From Sinimarinibacterium flocculans (GTDB lineage Bacteria; Pseudomonadota; Gammaproteobacteria; Nevskiales; Nevskiaceae): a DNA stretch of 64,000 bases. The position numbers were made by a program, and so were the translations under genes. Shown in pieces: positions 44,149 through 53,298 of this stretch (positions are counted from its first letter, which is position 1; each line of letters starts with the position of its first letter). Location of the stretch: assembly GCF_003201205.1 (NCBI RefSeq), contig NZ_QICN01000007.1, forward strand, positions 170,032-234,031. Direction: 5' to 3'. Under the pieces are notes generated by a model. It ran no database searches. It was not told the DNA's origin and was given only the letters and a program-made list of their open reading frames with translations.

Positions 44149-44910
44149 CTAGAACCGATAGTGCAGCCCGAGGTTGACGACCGGGAAGTAGCGCAGGTCG
44201 GCGAGGCTGTCCTCCAGCTCGCGCGCCTCGTCCTCGAGCTCGGCACGGAACGTCGCTGCGCGCGGATCGTTCGGATCGGACACGTCGAAGCCGAACAGGC
44301 CATCCGGGTCGCAGGACAGCAGGGTCGACTCGCAAGCACGGCCCCGGGCGCTGAGCGAGACGCCCGGCGCGTCGGCGAGCATCACGCCGATCTCGACGCT
44401 GAGGCCGAAGCCGCGACCCGAGGGGCTGCCGCCCCAGCCGATGCCGAGGAACGGCGCCACGCCACCCAGGTCGACGTCTCCGTCGATGCGGCCGCTCGCC
44501 GTGTACTCGCGTGCGCCGACGTCGATGCGTTCGTTCTCGCCGTCAGCGACCAGATCGATGTCCGACGGCCGCCCGTAGACGCCGGCGGTGAGCCGGAAGG
44601 TGCCGCCGAACGGATGGAAATCGAGCATGCCGACCGGCGTGCCGTACCGCAGCGTCGCGTCGTAGTCGATGCCATCCTCTTCGAGACCGAGCGTGAAGCC
44701 GCCGACGCTGATGCCGCCGCGCAGGGCGAAGCGCTCGCCCAGCGGGTGCGCGTACTCGAGACCGATGCCGCCGCTGCCGGCGCGCAGGCCGACCGCGGAG
44801 GCGCGGGCGTCGTCCGCCCACGCCGGCGCCGCGCCGGCCAGCGCGAGCGCGAGCACGACCCGGCCGGCCAGCCGTGCGCCCGTCGCCCGCAGTCCTCCGG
44901 CCGGCCTCAT
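44149..44910 (-). CDS. exported outer-membrane beta-barrel-like protein
   Basis: 253 aa from the ATG at 44910. Signal peptide about 1-30 (VVLALALAGAAPAWA). The mature part is Gly- and aromatic-rich alternating strands with the closing sequence NLGLHYRF, ending in Phe, as in small OmpW/OmpA-like barrels. A Cys pair (RACESTLLSC) sits near the C-terminus. Convergent with the GST gene (7 bases). Its start overlaps the upstream ORF as ATGA. Confidence 0.75.
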   Translation of the reverse strand: MRPAGGLRATGARLAGRVVLALALAGAAPAWADDARASAVGLRAGSGGIGLEYAHPLGERFALRGGISVGGFTLGLEEDGIDYDATLRYGTPVGMLDFHPFGGTFRLTAGVYGRPSDIDLVADGENERIDVGAREYTASGRIDGDVDLGGVAPFLGIGWGGSPSGRGFGLSVEIGVMLADAPGVSLSARGRACESTLLSCDPDGLFGFDVSDPNDPRAATFRAELEDEARELEDSLADLRYFPVVNLGLHYRF

Positions 44911-45206
44911 GCGGATACACCGGACCGCACGGCGGCGAGCCCGCTGCCGGCCTGGACCACGCCGGTCACGCGGCGCTGCGGCTGCTCGACGTCGCGGTAG
45001 ATCACGAGAAACCCCCTGCGGGTCACGCCATCCTCGGCACGGATCGACGAGGTGGTGCGCTGGTAACGCCGCCCGCCGTACTCGAGCTGCGTGTTCTCGC
45101 GTATCCACTGGTAGCGCAGCCGCGAATGCACCGGGTGCGGACAGGCGGCATCGACATGATCCCACCACGCGAGTTCGAGCTTGCGGAATTCGGGGAGCGG
45201 CGGCAT
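44907..45206 (-). CDS. hypothetical protein
   Basis: 99 aa if the ATG at 45206 is used; the frame stays open up to 45395, but the extension would have to use a non-ATG start, and no convincing ribosome site is seen at either. The sequence has several Tyr/Trp/Arg strands (KLELAWWDHVD, YGGRRYQRTTS) and no signal peptide in the short form. I do not recognise it. Coupled by ATGA to the beta-barrel gene that follows, and 111 bases after the DUF3187-like gene. Confidence 0.55.
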   Translation of the reverse strand: MPPLPEFRKLELAWWDHVDAACPHPVHSRLRYQWIRENTQLEYGGRRYQRTTSSIRAEDGVTRRGFLVIYRDVEQPQRRVTGVVQAGSGLAAVRSGVSA

Positions 45207-45316
45207 CGCGTGCAGGTGGATCGGGCGGGACGCCGACGGCGCGGTCGGCGGCCAGCGAGTCTGCCGCGCTTGTGTGACGCCCCGGCGTCCGGCCTGCCCC
45301 ACCGAGACGGCGACGT

Positions 45317-46285
45317 TCACCACGTTGACGCCAGATGGATCACGAAGTCCGGCGAGGACTTGGTGATCGGATCTTCCTGCACGGCGAGGTTCCACCAGAT
45401 GCCGCCCGGGCTGCGATAGCGGAAACCGAAGACCACCTGCAGGCCGCTGCGGGTGAAGGCGTCGAGATCGCTGTCGTCGTAGAGCGGTCCGTGTGCGTAG
45501 AGCTGGGCACCGGCCTGCAGGGACGGCAGCAGGGCGTAGCCCAGCGACGCCCAGCCGAACGGCACCAGGGTCTTCTGCCGATCCTCGACCGGGCCGTCGC
45601 CGCGGACTGCACCGGCCCCGGCCGCGAACGCGCCACTCCAGCGCTGTGTTCCTCCGAGCGCGTAGGCGCGCTCGTACCAGGCCGACAGCCCCGCGCCGCC
45701 ACCGAGCAGGCGGTCGGCGTCGCCGGTGGGCAGCTGCGCGAGCGCGCGCCAGCAGCCCCCGCCGTCGGCGCAGCGGGCAAGCCCGAGGCGGATGTCGCCG
45801 ATCGCCGCATCGCTGCCGCCGATGTCGAAGACCGTCTCGCCGGGCGGCTGGCCGCCGCGCTGGTACTGGTAGCGATACTGGTCACGCGGAATCTGGTCGC
45901 GGCCGCCGTTGGGCAGGCCGAACCAGTCGTGCCAGTTCTCGATCATCGAATCGAGCACGCCGCCGCCGGTCACCAGCAGCGGCAGCTCCGCGCTCCACTG
46001 CATGCCCGCCCAGGTCCAGCGCTGCTGCAGCCCCAGCCGCAAGATTTCGCCGTCGAGCAGCAGGAACTCGTCGCCGGCCTGCTCGAAATGGCTCTCGCTG
46101 GTCCAGTCCAGCGTCAGGCGCCCGCCGTCCGCGGCGTCGCCCTCGGGCGCCGGCAGCGGCGCATGCCGCGCCAGCGCGGCCTGGTTGAAGGCCGGAAAAA
46201 CAAAGGCTTCACTGGCTGCGGCGACGGGCACGACCAGCGCCAGCAATGCGGCCGGCAGGGCCGGCAGGCGTCGGAACATCGGCAT
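45317..46285 (-). CDS. DUF3187-like outer-membrane protein
   Basis: 322 aa, ATG at 46285. Signal peptide about 1-25. The mature part fits the DUF3187 family: an N-terminal PAFNQAALA-type motif, LDWTSESHFEQ, then alternating barrel strands with many Gly/Trp. The C-terminus is HLASTW. The family is of unknown function, found in the outer membrane of gammaproteobacteria. First gene of a three-gene minus-strand group (45317, 44907, 44149). Confidence 0.75.
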   Translation of the reverse strand: MPMFRRLPALPAALLALVVPVAAASEAFVFPAFNQAALARHAPLPAPEGDAADGGRLTLDWTSESHFEQAGDEFLLLDGEILRLGLQQRWTWAGMQWSAELPLLVTGGGVLDSMIENWHDWFGLPNGGRDQIPRDQYRYQYQRGGQPPGETVFDIGGSDAAIGDIRLGLARCADGGGCWRALAQLPTGDADRLLGGGAGLSAWYERAYALGGTQRWSGAFAAGAGAVRGDGPVEDRQKTLVPFGWASLGYALLPSLQAGAQLYAHGPLYDDSDLDAFTRSGLQVVFGFRYRSPGGIWWNLAVQEDPITKSSPDFVIHLASTW

Positions 46286-46415
46286 CCCTGAGCGTCGAAA
46301 AGGCAGGGCATTGTGCCCGGATTCGGACGAAACCTCGTCCGTTCGCGGCGGTGTGGGCACAGGATCGATCTGCTAGCATCCCGGCCCTTGTCTGTACAGC
46401 GGGTCTGTGAGTGTC

Positions 46416-47489
46416 ATGCGCTTCGTTACCGAAAATACCCGGATCGGCTCGGTCCGCGAGGTTTCCACGCCGGCCGAGATCCAGGCGGAACTGCCCTTGA
46501 CCGATGCGGCGTCGAAAACCGTCTTCGACGCCCGCGGCGAGATCCAGGACATCCTCTACGGTCGCGACGACCGTCTGCTGGTCGTCGTCGGCCCCTGCTC
46601 GATCCATGACACCCAGGCCGCGATCGAGTACGCGCAGCGCCTGCTGCCGGCGCGCCAGCATCTCGCCAGCCACCTGCTCGTGGTCATGCGCGTCTACTTC
46701 GAGAAGCCGCGCACCACGGTCGGCTGGAAAGGCCTGATCAACGACCCGGACCTCGACGACAGCTTCGACATCAACAAGGGCCTGCGCGTCGGTCGCGAGC
46801 TGCTGCTCAAGCTCAATGAGATGGGCGTGCCCGCCGGCGTGGAGTACCTCGACATCCTGACGCCGCAGTACCTCACCGATCTGGTGGCCTGGGGCGCCAT
46901 CGGCGCGCGGACGACCGAATCGCAGCTGCATCGCGAGCTGGCCTCGGCGCTGTCGTGCCCGGTCGGCTTCAAGAACGGCACCGAGGGCAGCGTCAAGGTC
47001 GCCGTCGACGCGGTGATGTCGGCCGCGCATCCGCACCGCTTCCTGTCGCTGACGCATCAGGGCCACTCGGCGATCTTCGAAACCACCGGCAACAAGGACT
47101 GCCACATCATCCTGCGCGGCGGCAGCGCCGGCACCAACTACGACGCCAAGAGCGTCGACGCCGCCTGTGCCGCGCTGACCAAGGCCGGCCTGCGGCCGCA
47201 GGTGATGATCGACTTCTCGCACGCCAACTCGAACAAGCAGCACAAGCGGCAGATCACCGTCGGCCAGGACGTCGCCCACCAGATCGCCGGCGGCGACGAT
47301 CGCATCATGGGCGTGATGATCGAATCGCACCTGGTCGAAGGCCGTCAGGAGATCGGCCCGCGTGACGCGATGACCTACGGCCAGTCGATCACCGACGCCT
47401 GCATCCACTGGGACGACACCGCCGAGCTGCTGCGGCATCTCGCCAACGCCGTCGAGCAGCGCCGCCTGCGGCAGGCGCGCAGCGCCTGA
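46416..47489 (+). CDS. aroG: 3-deoxy-7-phosphoheptulonate synthase (class I, AroG/F/H)
   Basis: 357 aa, start ATG at 46416 (a GTG at 46407 in frame is possible). It catalyses phosphoenolpyruvate plus erythrose-4-phosphate to DAHP, the first step of the shikimate pathway. Clear class I features: VVVGPCSIHD near residue 60, YFEKPRTTVGWKG, GARTTESQ, FKNGTEG and the metal-binding HANSNKQ. Which aromatic amino acid inhibits it cannot be read. It ends at a good terminator and stands next to kynureninase. Confidence 0.96.
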   Translation: MRFVTENTRIGSVREVSTPAEIQAELPLTDAASKTVFDARGEIQDILYGRDDRLLVVVGPCSIHDTQAAIEYAQRLLPARQHLASHLLVVMRVYFEKPRTTVGWKGLINDPDLDDSFDINKGLRVGRELLLKLNEMGVPAGVEYLDILTPQYLTDLVAWGAIGARTTESQLHRELASALSCPVGFKNGTEGSVKVAVDAVMSAAHPHRFLSLTHQGHSAIFETTGNKDCHIILRGGSAGTNYDAKSVDAACAALTKAGLRPQVMIDFSHANSNKQHKRQITVGQDVAHQIAGGDDRIMGVMIESHLVEGRQEIGPRDAMTYGQSITDACIHWDDTAELLRHLANAVEQRRLRQARSA

Positions 47490-47507
47490 CGCGCGCCGAG
47501 CAGCACG

Positions 47508-47538
47508 AACGCCCGCCACCGCGCGGGCGTTTTCGTTT
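47508..47538 (+). terminator. rho-independent terminator after aroG
   Basis: A 9-bp perfect stem AACGCCCGC (47508-47516) / GCGGGCGTT (47523-47531) with a six-base loop, then TTCGTTT. Located 19 bases after the aroG stop, before kynU. Confidence 0.85.
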
Positions 47539-47581
47539 CCGGCGCTGCCTACAATGGTCGTGTTCCCGCCATCCGCACGCG

Positions 47582-48853
47582 ATGCTCCAACCGTCGGCCA
47601 CCGATCTGCCCACCTCGCGCGAAGCCTGCCGCGCGCTGGACGCGGCCGATCCGCTGGCCGCCGCGCGCGCGGCCTTCGTGCTGCCGCCCGATGTGATCTA
47701 CCTCGACGGCAACTCGCTGGGTCCGATGCCGGCCGCGACCCGCGCGCGACTCCAGCAGGCGCTGGACGACGAATGGAGCCGGCAGCTGGTCGGCGCCTGG
47801 AACGGCGCCGGCTGGATCGACCTCGCCCCGCGTGTCGCCGCCGGCATCGCCGGACTGATCGGCGCCCATGCCGACGAGGTCGCCGTGGCCGACTCGACCT
47901 CGGTCAACCTGTTCAAGCTGCTGGGCATCGCACTGCGGCTGCGGCCGTCCCGGCGCACCATCCTCACCGAGACCGGCAACTTCCCGACCGATCGCTACGT
48001 CGCCGAGGGCCTCGCCGGCTGGACCGGCGAGCACCGGCTGCGCAGCGTCGACCGCGAGCGGCTCGCCGCCGATCCGGCGTCGGCGATCGACGACGACACC
48101 GCGGTGCTGACACTCAGCCACGTCGACTACCGCAGCGGCGCGATGCACGACCTGGCGCGCATCACCGCGGCGGCGCACGCGCGCGGCGCGCTGGTGCTGT
48201 GGGACCTCGCGCACTCGACCGGTGCCGTCCCGGTCGATCTGGAGGCCGCGCAGGCGGACTTCGCCGTGGGCTGCGGCTACAAGTACCTCAACGGCGGTCC
48301 CGGCGCGCCGGCCTTCGCCTATCTCGCGCGCAGCTGGCATGCACAGGCGCGCTCGCCGCTCACCGGCTGGTTCGGCCACCGCGAGCCGTTCGCCTTTGCG
48401 CCGGACTACGCGCCCGCCACGGCCGCCGGGCAACTGCAGTGCGGCACGCCGCCCATCCTCAGCCTGCTGTCACTCGATGTCGGCGTGCAACTGCTCGCCG
48501 GTCTCGACGGCGCGGCGCTGCGGGCGAAATCGCTGGCGCTGACCGACCTGTTCATCGCGCGCTGCCTGCCGTGGCTCGGCGAGCACGGCCTGGAACTGGT
48601 GACGCCGCAGGCGCACGCGCAGCGCGGTTCGCAGGTGAGCCTGCGGCACGCGCGGGCCTGGCCCATCTGCCAGGCGCTGATCGAATCCGGGGTCGTCGGC
48701 GACTTTCGCGCGCCCGACATCCTGCGCCTGGGCTTCGCGCCGGCCTACCTGCGCCACGTCGACGCCTGGGACGCCGCCGAACGCCTGCACGCGATCATGC
48801 GCGCCGGTATCTGGCAGGATGCGCGCTTCGATCGGCAGCGGCGCGTGACCTGA
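47582..48853 (+). CDS. kynU: kynureninase
   Basis: 423 aa. It cleaves kynurenine (and 3-hydroxykynurenine) to anthranilate and alanine using PLP. Features: YLDGNSLGPMP near residue 40, DSTSVNLFKL, LSHVDYRSG, and GCGYKYLNGGPGAP, whose Lys binds PLP, at about residue 230. Length is normal. No tryptophan 2,3-dioxygenase gene is in the window, but the following HGGxW hydrolase could be a formamidase (see findings). Confidence 0.95.
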   Translation: MLQPSATDLPTSREACRALDAADPLAAARAAFVLPPDVIYLDGNSLGPMPAATRARLQQALDDEWSRQLVGAWNGAGWIDLAPRVAAGIAGLIGAHADEVAVADSTSVNLFKLLGIALRLRPSRRTILTETGNFPTDRYVAEGLAGWTGEHRLRSVDRERLAADPASAIDDDTAVLTLSHVDYRSGAMHDLARITAAAHARGALVLWDLAHSTGAVPVDLEAAQADFAVGCGYKYLNGGPGAPAFAYLARSWHAQARSPLTGWFGHREPFAFAPDYAPATAAGQLQCGTPPILSLLSLDVGVQLLAGLDGAALRAKSLALTDLFIARCLPWLGEHGLELVTPQAHAQRGSQVSLRHARAWPICQALIESGVVGDFRAPDILRLGFAPAYLRHVDAWDAAERLHAIMRAGIWQDARFDRQRRVT

Positions 48854-48878
48854 GGCCGCGACCTGGGGACTGACGGAC

Positions 48879-49841
48879 ATGCAGCGAGTGATGTGGGCGT
48901 CGATCGCGGGCCTGTGCCTGGTGGCACTGAGCGCCTGCGTCGCGAAGTGGGAACGGCAGGACGATGTCGACCGGCCGATGAGCTGGGGCGAGCTGATCGC
49001 GCTCAAGGCACCGCCGCCGCAGCGCGACGCGCTGCCCTACGGCGGCAACGCGCCGCAGCAGTACGGCGAACTGCGCCTGCCGGCGGGGCGCGGCCCCCAT
49101 CCGCTGGCGATCCTGATCCATGGCGGCTGCTGGGGCGCGGCCTACGACATCGGCTACATGCGGCCGCTCGCAGCGGCGATGAACACGCTGGGATTCGCCA
49201 CCTGGCTGATCGAGTACCGCCGCGTCGGCGGCAATGACGGCGGCGGCTGGCCGACCACCTTCACCGACGTGGGCCTCGCCGCCGACTACGTGCGCGTGCT
49301 GGCCGACTACTATCCCGTCGACGCCAGCCGCGTGATCGCCGTCGGCCACTCCGCCGGCGGTCAGCTGGCCTTGTGGCTCGCCGCGCGCCGGCGCATGCCC
49401 GAGGACAGCCCGCTTCATGTCGACGATCCGCTGCCGATCCACGGCGTCGTCGGCCTGGCCGCGATCACCGACCTGGAGAGCTACCGCATCGGCCCGCGCG
49501 AGAGCTGCCACCGCATGGTCGACGAGGTCGTCGGCGGCGAACCCGAGCACGTTCCCGGCCGCTACTCGCAGCTGTCGCCGTCCGCGCTGCTGCCGCTGGG
49601 CGTCGCGCAGTGGTTCATCCACGGCGCCTACGACAGCATCGTTCCCCCGGAGACGCTGGCGCTGTATGCCGACCGCGCGCGCCGCGCCGGCGACAGCGTG
49701 GTCATCCATACCGACCCGGCCGGCGGGCACTTCGATGTCGTCGCGCCGCAGGGGCCGACCTGGGACAGCCTCGTCGTCATCCTCAACAACGCCCTGCTGC
49801 GCATGCCGCCCGCGGGCGGCGTACGACCGACCAGCCGTTGA
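48879..49841 (+). CDS. alpha/beta-hydrolase lipoprotein with HGGxW motif (possible kynurenine formamidase)
   Basis: 320 aa, start ATG at 48879. A short signal peptide ends in LVALSAC (lipobox). The hydrolase fold carries the oxyanion loop ILIHGGCWGAAYD (HGGxW) and the nucleophile elbow GHSAGG at about residue 155; Asp and His of the triad are plausible in AYDS and GGHFD. HGGxW is typical of the BNA7/AFMID-type kynurenine formamidase and of carboxylesterases. It lies 25 bases after kynU, which favours a formamidase role, although a lipoprotein location would be unusual. Confidence 0.75.
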   Translation: MQRVMWASIAGLCLVALSACVAKWERQDDVDRPMSWGELIALKAPPPQRDALPYGGNAPQQYGELRLPAGRGPHPLAILIHGGCWGAAYDIGYMRPLAAAMNTLGFATWLIEYRRVGGNDGGGWPTTFTDVGLAADYVRVLADYYPVDASRVIAVGHSAGGQLALWLAARRRMPEDSPLHVDDPLPIHGVVGLAAITDLESYRIGPRESCHRMVDEVVGGEPEHVPGRYSQLSPSALLPLGVAQWFIHGAYDSIVPPETLALYADRARRAGDSVVIHTDPAGGHFDVVAPQGPTWDSLVVILNNALLRMPPAGGVRPTSR

Positions 49842-50009
49842 ACCGTCCGCGGCGCGTGCCGCGGCGAAACGGTATCGGCTGACATGACGCCGCCATCGGG
49901 CGGCGCGCACAATGACGGGCTGTCGATCCGGCGTCGCGCCGTTCGACCATGGACACACCCACGATCAGACCGACCGGCCGCCCGCAGATGGGCCGGCATC
50001 CCACCCGCG

Positions 50010-51437
50010 ATGGACAACACGCTTTCCACTGCCGCGCCCGCCGGGGCCGCACGCGGCTCGCTATGGCAGGGCCTGAAGGACGCCATCCGCGGCACCGAGG
50101 CCGACTACACCCGCATTCCGCTGCGGCGCGCCGTGTTCCTGCTCGGCGTGCCGATGATGCTCGAGCTGGTCATGGAATCGACCTTCGCCGTCGCCGACAT
50201 CTGGTTCGTCGGCAAGCTCGGCGCCTCCGCGGTCGCCACGGTGGGCCTGACCGAAACCTACCTGTTCCTGCTCTACGCGGTCGCGATGGGCCTGGCCACC
50301 GCCGTGACCGCGATCGTCGCGCGCCGCATCGGCGAGCACGATGCCTCGGGCGCCAGCGTCACCGCCGTGCAGGCGATCCTCATCGGCGTGCTCGTCTCGG
50401 TGCCCTTCGCCGTCGCCGGCACGATCTGGGCGCGCGAACTGCTCGCGATCATGGGTGCGGACGCCTGGGCGCTCGAACACGGCTACCGCTACATGCAGTG
50501 GATGCTCGGCAGCAACGCCGTGATCGTCCTGCTGTTCGTGATCAACGCGATCTTCCGCGGCGCCGGCGACGCGGCGATCGCGATGCGCGTGCTGCTGGTG
50601 GCCAACGGCATCAACATCGTCCTCGACCCGATGCTGATCTGCGGTTTCGGGCCGATACCGGCGATGGGCATCGAGGGCGCGGCGGTGGCGACGACGATCG
50701 GTCGCGGCACCGGCGTCGTTCTGCAGCTCTGGCTGCTGGTGCGCGGCGGCAAACACATCCGCGCGACGTTCGCGCACCTGGGCTGGAAGGCGGAGGTCGC
50801 GCTGAACATCGTGCGCACCTCGCTCGGCGGCATCGGCCAGATGATCGTCGGCATGACCTCGTGGATCTTCCTGATGCGCATCCTCGCCAGCATCGGCAGC
50901 GAGGCCGTGGCCGGCGCCACGATCACGATCCGCATCATGATGTTCACGATGATGCCGGCCTGGGGCATGTCCAACGCCGCGGCGACGCTCGTCGGCCAGA
51001 ACCTCGGCGCCGGCCGGCCGGATCGCGCCGAGTCCTCGGTCTGGCAGGTGGGCGCCTACAACATGGTCTTCATGGTCGCCGTCTCGCTGCTGTTCTTCTT
51101 CTTCAACGAGCAGGTGATCGGCATCTTCAGCGACGATCCGCGCGTGATCGCCGTCGGCGCCGAATGGCTGCGCATCCTGTCGTACTCCTACTTCGTCTAC
51201 GGCTGGTGGATGGTGGCGACGCAGGCCTTCAACGGCGCCGGCGACACGATGACGCCGACGAAGATCAACCTCGTGTTCTTCTGGCTGATCCAGATTCCGC
51301 TGTGCTGGGTGCTGGCGGTGCCGCTCGAGGGTCAGGCCTCGGGCGTCTTCTGGGGCGTGTTCGTGTCCGAGACCTCGGTCGGCCTGTTCACGCTGTGGCT
51401 GTTCACGCGCGGACGCTGGAAGCGCGCCCGCGTCTGA
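50010..51437 (+). CDS. MATE-family multidrug/metabolite efflux transporter
   Basis: 475 aa from the ATG at 50010. Twelve predicted membrane helices in two MatE repeats. The N-terminal repeat has LGVPMMLELVMEST and AVATVGLTETYLF; the second repeat has the IMMFTMMPAWGMSNAAATLVGQNLGA stretch split across a loop. It exports organic cations or metabolites in exchange for H+ or Na+; substrate unknown. It stands alone after the hydrolase gene, 168 bases away, and is convergent with a GFA gene. Confidence 0.92.
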   Translation: MDNTLSTAAPAGAARGSLWQGLKDAIRGTEADYTRIPLRRAVFLLGVPMMLELVMESTFAVADIWFVGKLGASAVATVGLTETYLFLLYAVAMGLATAVTAIVARRIGEHDASGASVTAVQAILIGVLVSVPFAVAGTIWARELLAIMGADAWALEHGYRYMQWMLGSNAVIVLLFVINAIFRGAGDAAIAMRVLLVANGINIVLDPMLICGFGPIPAMGIEGAAVATTIGRGTGVVLQLWLLVRGGKHIRATFAHLGWKAEVALNIVRTSLGGIGQMIVGMTSWIFLMRILASIGSEAVAGATITIRIMMFTMMPAWGMSNAAATLVGQNLGAGRPDRAESSVWQVGAYNMVFMVAVSLLFFFFNEQVIGIFSDDPRVIAVGAEWLRILSYSYFVYGWWMVATQAFNGAGDTMTPTKINLVFFWLIQIPLCWVLAVPLEGQASGVFWGVFVSETSVGLFTLWLFTRGRWKRARV

Positions 51438-51455
51438 ACCGCCAGCCCCATCCCC

Positions 51456-51803
51456 CTAGAGGGCGCGACCGTCGAAGCGGTGCACCGGCAGGGCGTCGAG
51501 ATCGACGCCGTCCAGGCAGCGCACGTTGATCGCGGCCATGCGCTGACCCTTCGGATCGGTGCCCTCGCCGAACGGATGAATGCCGCAGGTGGCGCAGAAG
51601 CGGTGCCGGATCGCGTGACGGTTGAAGGTGTAGGTCGCCGCCGCGTCCTCCGGCGTCAGCAGCCGCAGCCGGTCGCGCGGCACGAACCACAGCAACGAGC
51701 CCTTGCGCTGGCAGATCGAGCAGTTGCAGGCCATCGCGCCGTCGAGATCGCCGTCGACCTCGAAGCGGATGCCGCCGCAGTGACAACTTCCGGTGTACGT
51801 CAT
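51456..51803 (-). CDS. GFA (glutathione-dependent formaldehyde-activating) family protein
   Basis: 115 aa. Zinc-site cysteines are seen as CHCGG, CNCSIC and FCATCGIHPF, the arrangement of the GFA/CENP-V fold. Only a few members act on glutathione-formaldehyde adducts; most are of unknown function. Two further family members lie in this window (60328, 61932), with different sequences. Convergent with the MATE gene. Confidence 0.9.
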   Translation of the reverse strand: MTYTGSCHCGGIRFEVDGDLDGAMACNCSICQRKGSLLWFVPRDRLRLLTPEDAAATYTFNRHAIRHRFCATCGIHPFGEGTDPKGQRMAAINVRCLDGVDLDALPVHRFDGRAL

Positions 51804-51841
51804 TTAAAAAGCCCTCGTCCTGTCGTCGGGAAATGGAATAC

Positions 51842-53038
51842 TCACGCGAGCGCGTTGCGGCGCGGCGGCAACGGCGGAAACGCCAGCGCGACCGCAACCG
51901 CCGCCAGGCCGACACCGGCCGAGCCGATGAACAGCCAGGCGTAGCTGGCGAAACGGTCGAACACCCAGCCGCCGGCGAGCGGCCCCAGCGCCATGCCGAG
52001 GCTCGACAGCATCATCGCCGCGCCGAGCACCGTGCCGAGTACGGCCTGCCCGAAGTATTCGCGCGCAAGCACCGAGTACAGCGGCATCACACCGCCGTAG
52101 GCGGCCCCGAAGATCAGCGCCAGCGCGTAGAACTCGCCGAGCCGGCCGACCGCCAGGTAGGCGGCGATGGCCAGCGCCTGCACCAGAAGTCCGGACACGA
52201 GGACGCGCTTCACGCCAAGCCGGTCCGCAAGCAGCCCGAACAGCACCCGGCCGCCGAGGCCGGCCAGCCCCTCGACGCTGTAGATGCTCACGGCGGCCAT
52301 CGGCCCGATCCCGCAGGCGATCGCATAGCTGACCATGTGGAAGATCGGCCCGGCGTGCGCGGCGCAGCACATGAAGAAGGTGAGCGCGAGCACGACGAAC
52401 TGCGGAGTTCCCAGCACCTGCCACGCGGACGGCTGGGCTCCGGCGCCGGGGGGCCGTGCAGCGGTGTGCGCAGCCGCCGGCGGTTGGCGGACCAGGCGTG
52501 TGGCCGGCAGCAGCAGGACCCAGGCCAGTAGGCCGATCGTCAGCATCGCCGTGCGCCAGTCGGTCGTCGTCAGCAGCCAGCGCGCGAACGGCGACACCGT
52601 CAGCGGCGCCATACCCATGCCCACCGAGACGAGCGACACGGCCAGCGCGCGCTGGCGCTCGAACCAGGCGGTCGTCAGCGCCATCATGGGTGCGAAGAAT
52701 GCGCTCGCCGACAGACCCACGAGCACCCCGTAGGTCCATTGGAATGCCGACAACGATTCGGCCCGGCTGGCGAGGACCAGCGCCAGTCCGAGCAGGCCGG
52801 ACCCGCAGGTGACGACGAGACGCACACCGTAGCGGTCGCTGATGACGCCCCAGCCCAGGTTGCCGATGGCCATCACCAGGAAGTTGACCGTCATCGCCGC
52901 GGAGATGCCGGTGCGCGACCAGCCGGTCTGTGTTGCCATCGGCTCGAGGAACACCGCCAGCGAAAACATGGTGCCAATGGCGATGCAGCCCATCAGGCCG
53001 CCTGCGACCACGATCATCCAGCGATACGGATGTTCCAT
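51842..53038 (-). CDS. MFS transporter
   Basis: 398 aa, ATG at 53038. Twelve predicted helices; the first repeat has GNLGWGVISDRYGVR (motif A, about 55-70). The TQTGWSRTGIS segment at about residue 35 is typical of the monocarboxylate/oxalate-formate-like MFS group (MCT/OFA type). Substrate unknown. It starts 19 bases before the DUF4287 gene end, on the same strand. Confidence 0.88.
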   Translation of the reverse strand: MEHPYRWMIVVAGGLMGCIAIGTMFSLAVFLEPMATQTGWSRTGISAAMTVNFLVMAIGNLGWGVISDRYGVRLVVTCGSGLLGLALVLASRAESLSAFQWTYGVLVGLSASAFFAPMMALTTAWFERQRALAVSLVSVGMGMAPLTVSPFARWLLTTTDWRTAMLTIGLLAWVLLLPATRLVRQPPAAAHTAARPPGAGAQPSAWQVLGTPQFVVLALTFFMCCAAHAGPIFHMVSYAIACGIGPMAAVSIYSVEGLAGLGGRVLFGLLADRLGVKRVLVSGLLVQALAIAAYLAVGRLGEFYALALIFGAAYGGVMPLYSVLAREYFGQAVLGTVLGAAMMLSSLGMALGPLAGGWVFDRFASYAWLFIGSAGVGLAAVAVALAFPPLPPRRNALA

Positions 53039-53057
53039 CGTTGCCGTGCCCCCGGAA

Positions 53058-53273
53058 TCAGACACCCCGCGCATGCCGATGATGCGCCACCAGCGCGTTG
53101 GCGTGTCCGTGGCCGATGCCGTGCTCGCGCTTCAGGAACGCCACCTGTTCCATGTGCGCGCACCCGGCGACGGTGTCGAGCAGGCCCAGCCAGTGCGCGA
53201 CCGGCTTGCCGTAAGTCCTTTCGATCGACGGAAAGTACGACGCCGGTCCCTTGATCTTCTCTGCCACGCTCAT
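53058..53273 (-). CDS. DUF4287-family small protein
   Basis: 71 aa. Start ATG at 53273, following GCGGAGAATG with a usable AG-rich site. It matches DUF4287: GPASYFPSIERTYGKP and LKREHGIGHGHANALV, with His residues conserved. No known function. It is followed downstream by the MFS gene and preceded by the VOC gene, all on the minus strand. Confidence 0.85.
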   Translation of the reverse strand: MSVAEKIKGPASYFPSIERTYGKPVAHWLGLLDTVAGCAHMEQVAFLKREHGIGHGHANALVAHHRHARGV

Positions 53274-53298
53274 TCTCCGCTGCAGCCCGCCGGCCGTG

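Noticed and set aside
45207..45395. N-terminal extension of the hypothetical gene 44907-45206
   Set aside because: It would need a non-ATG start, overlap the end of the DUF3187-like gene, and add no recognisable feature.
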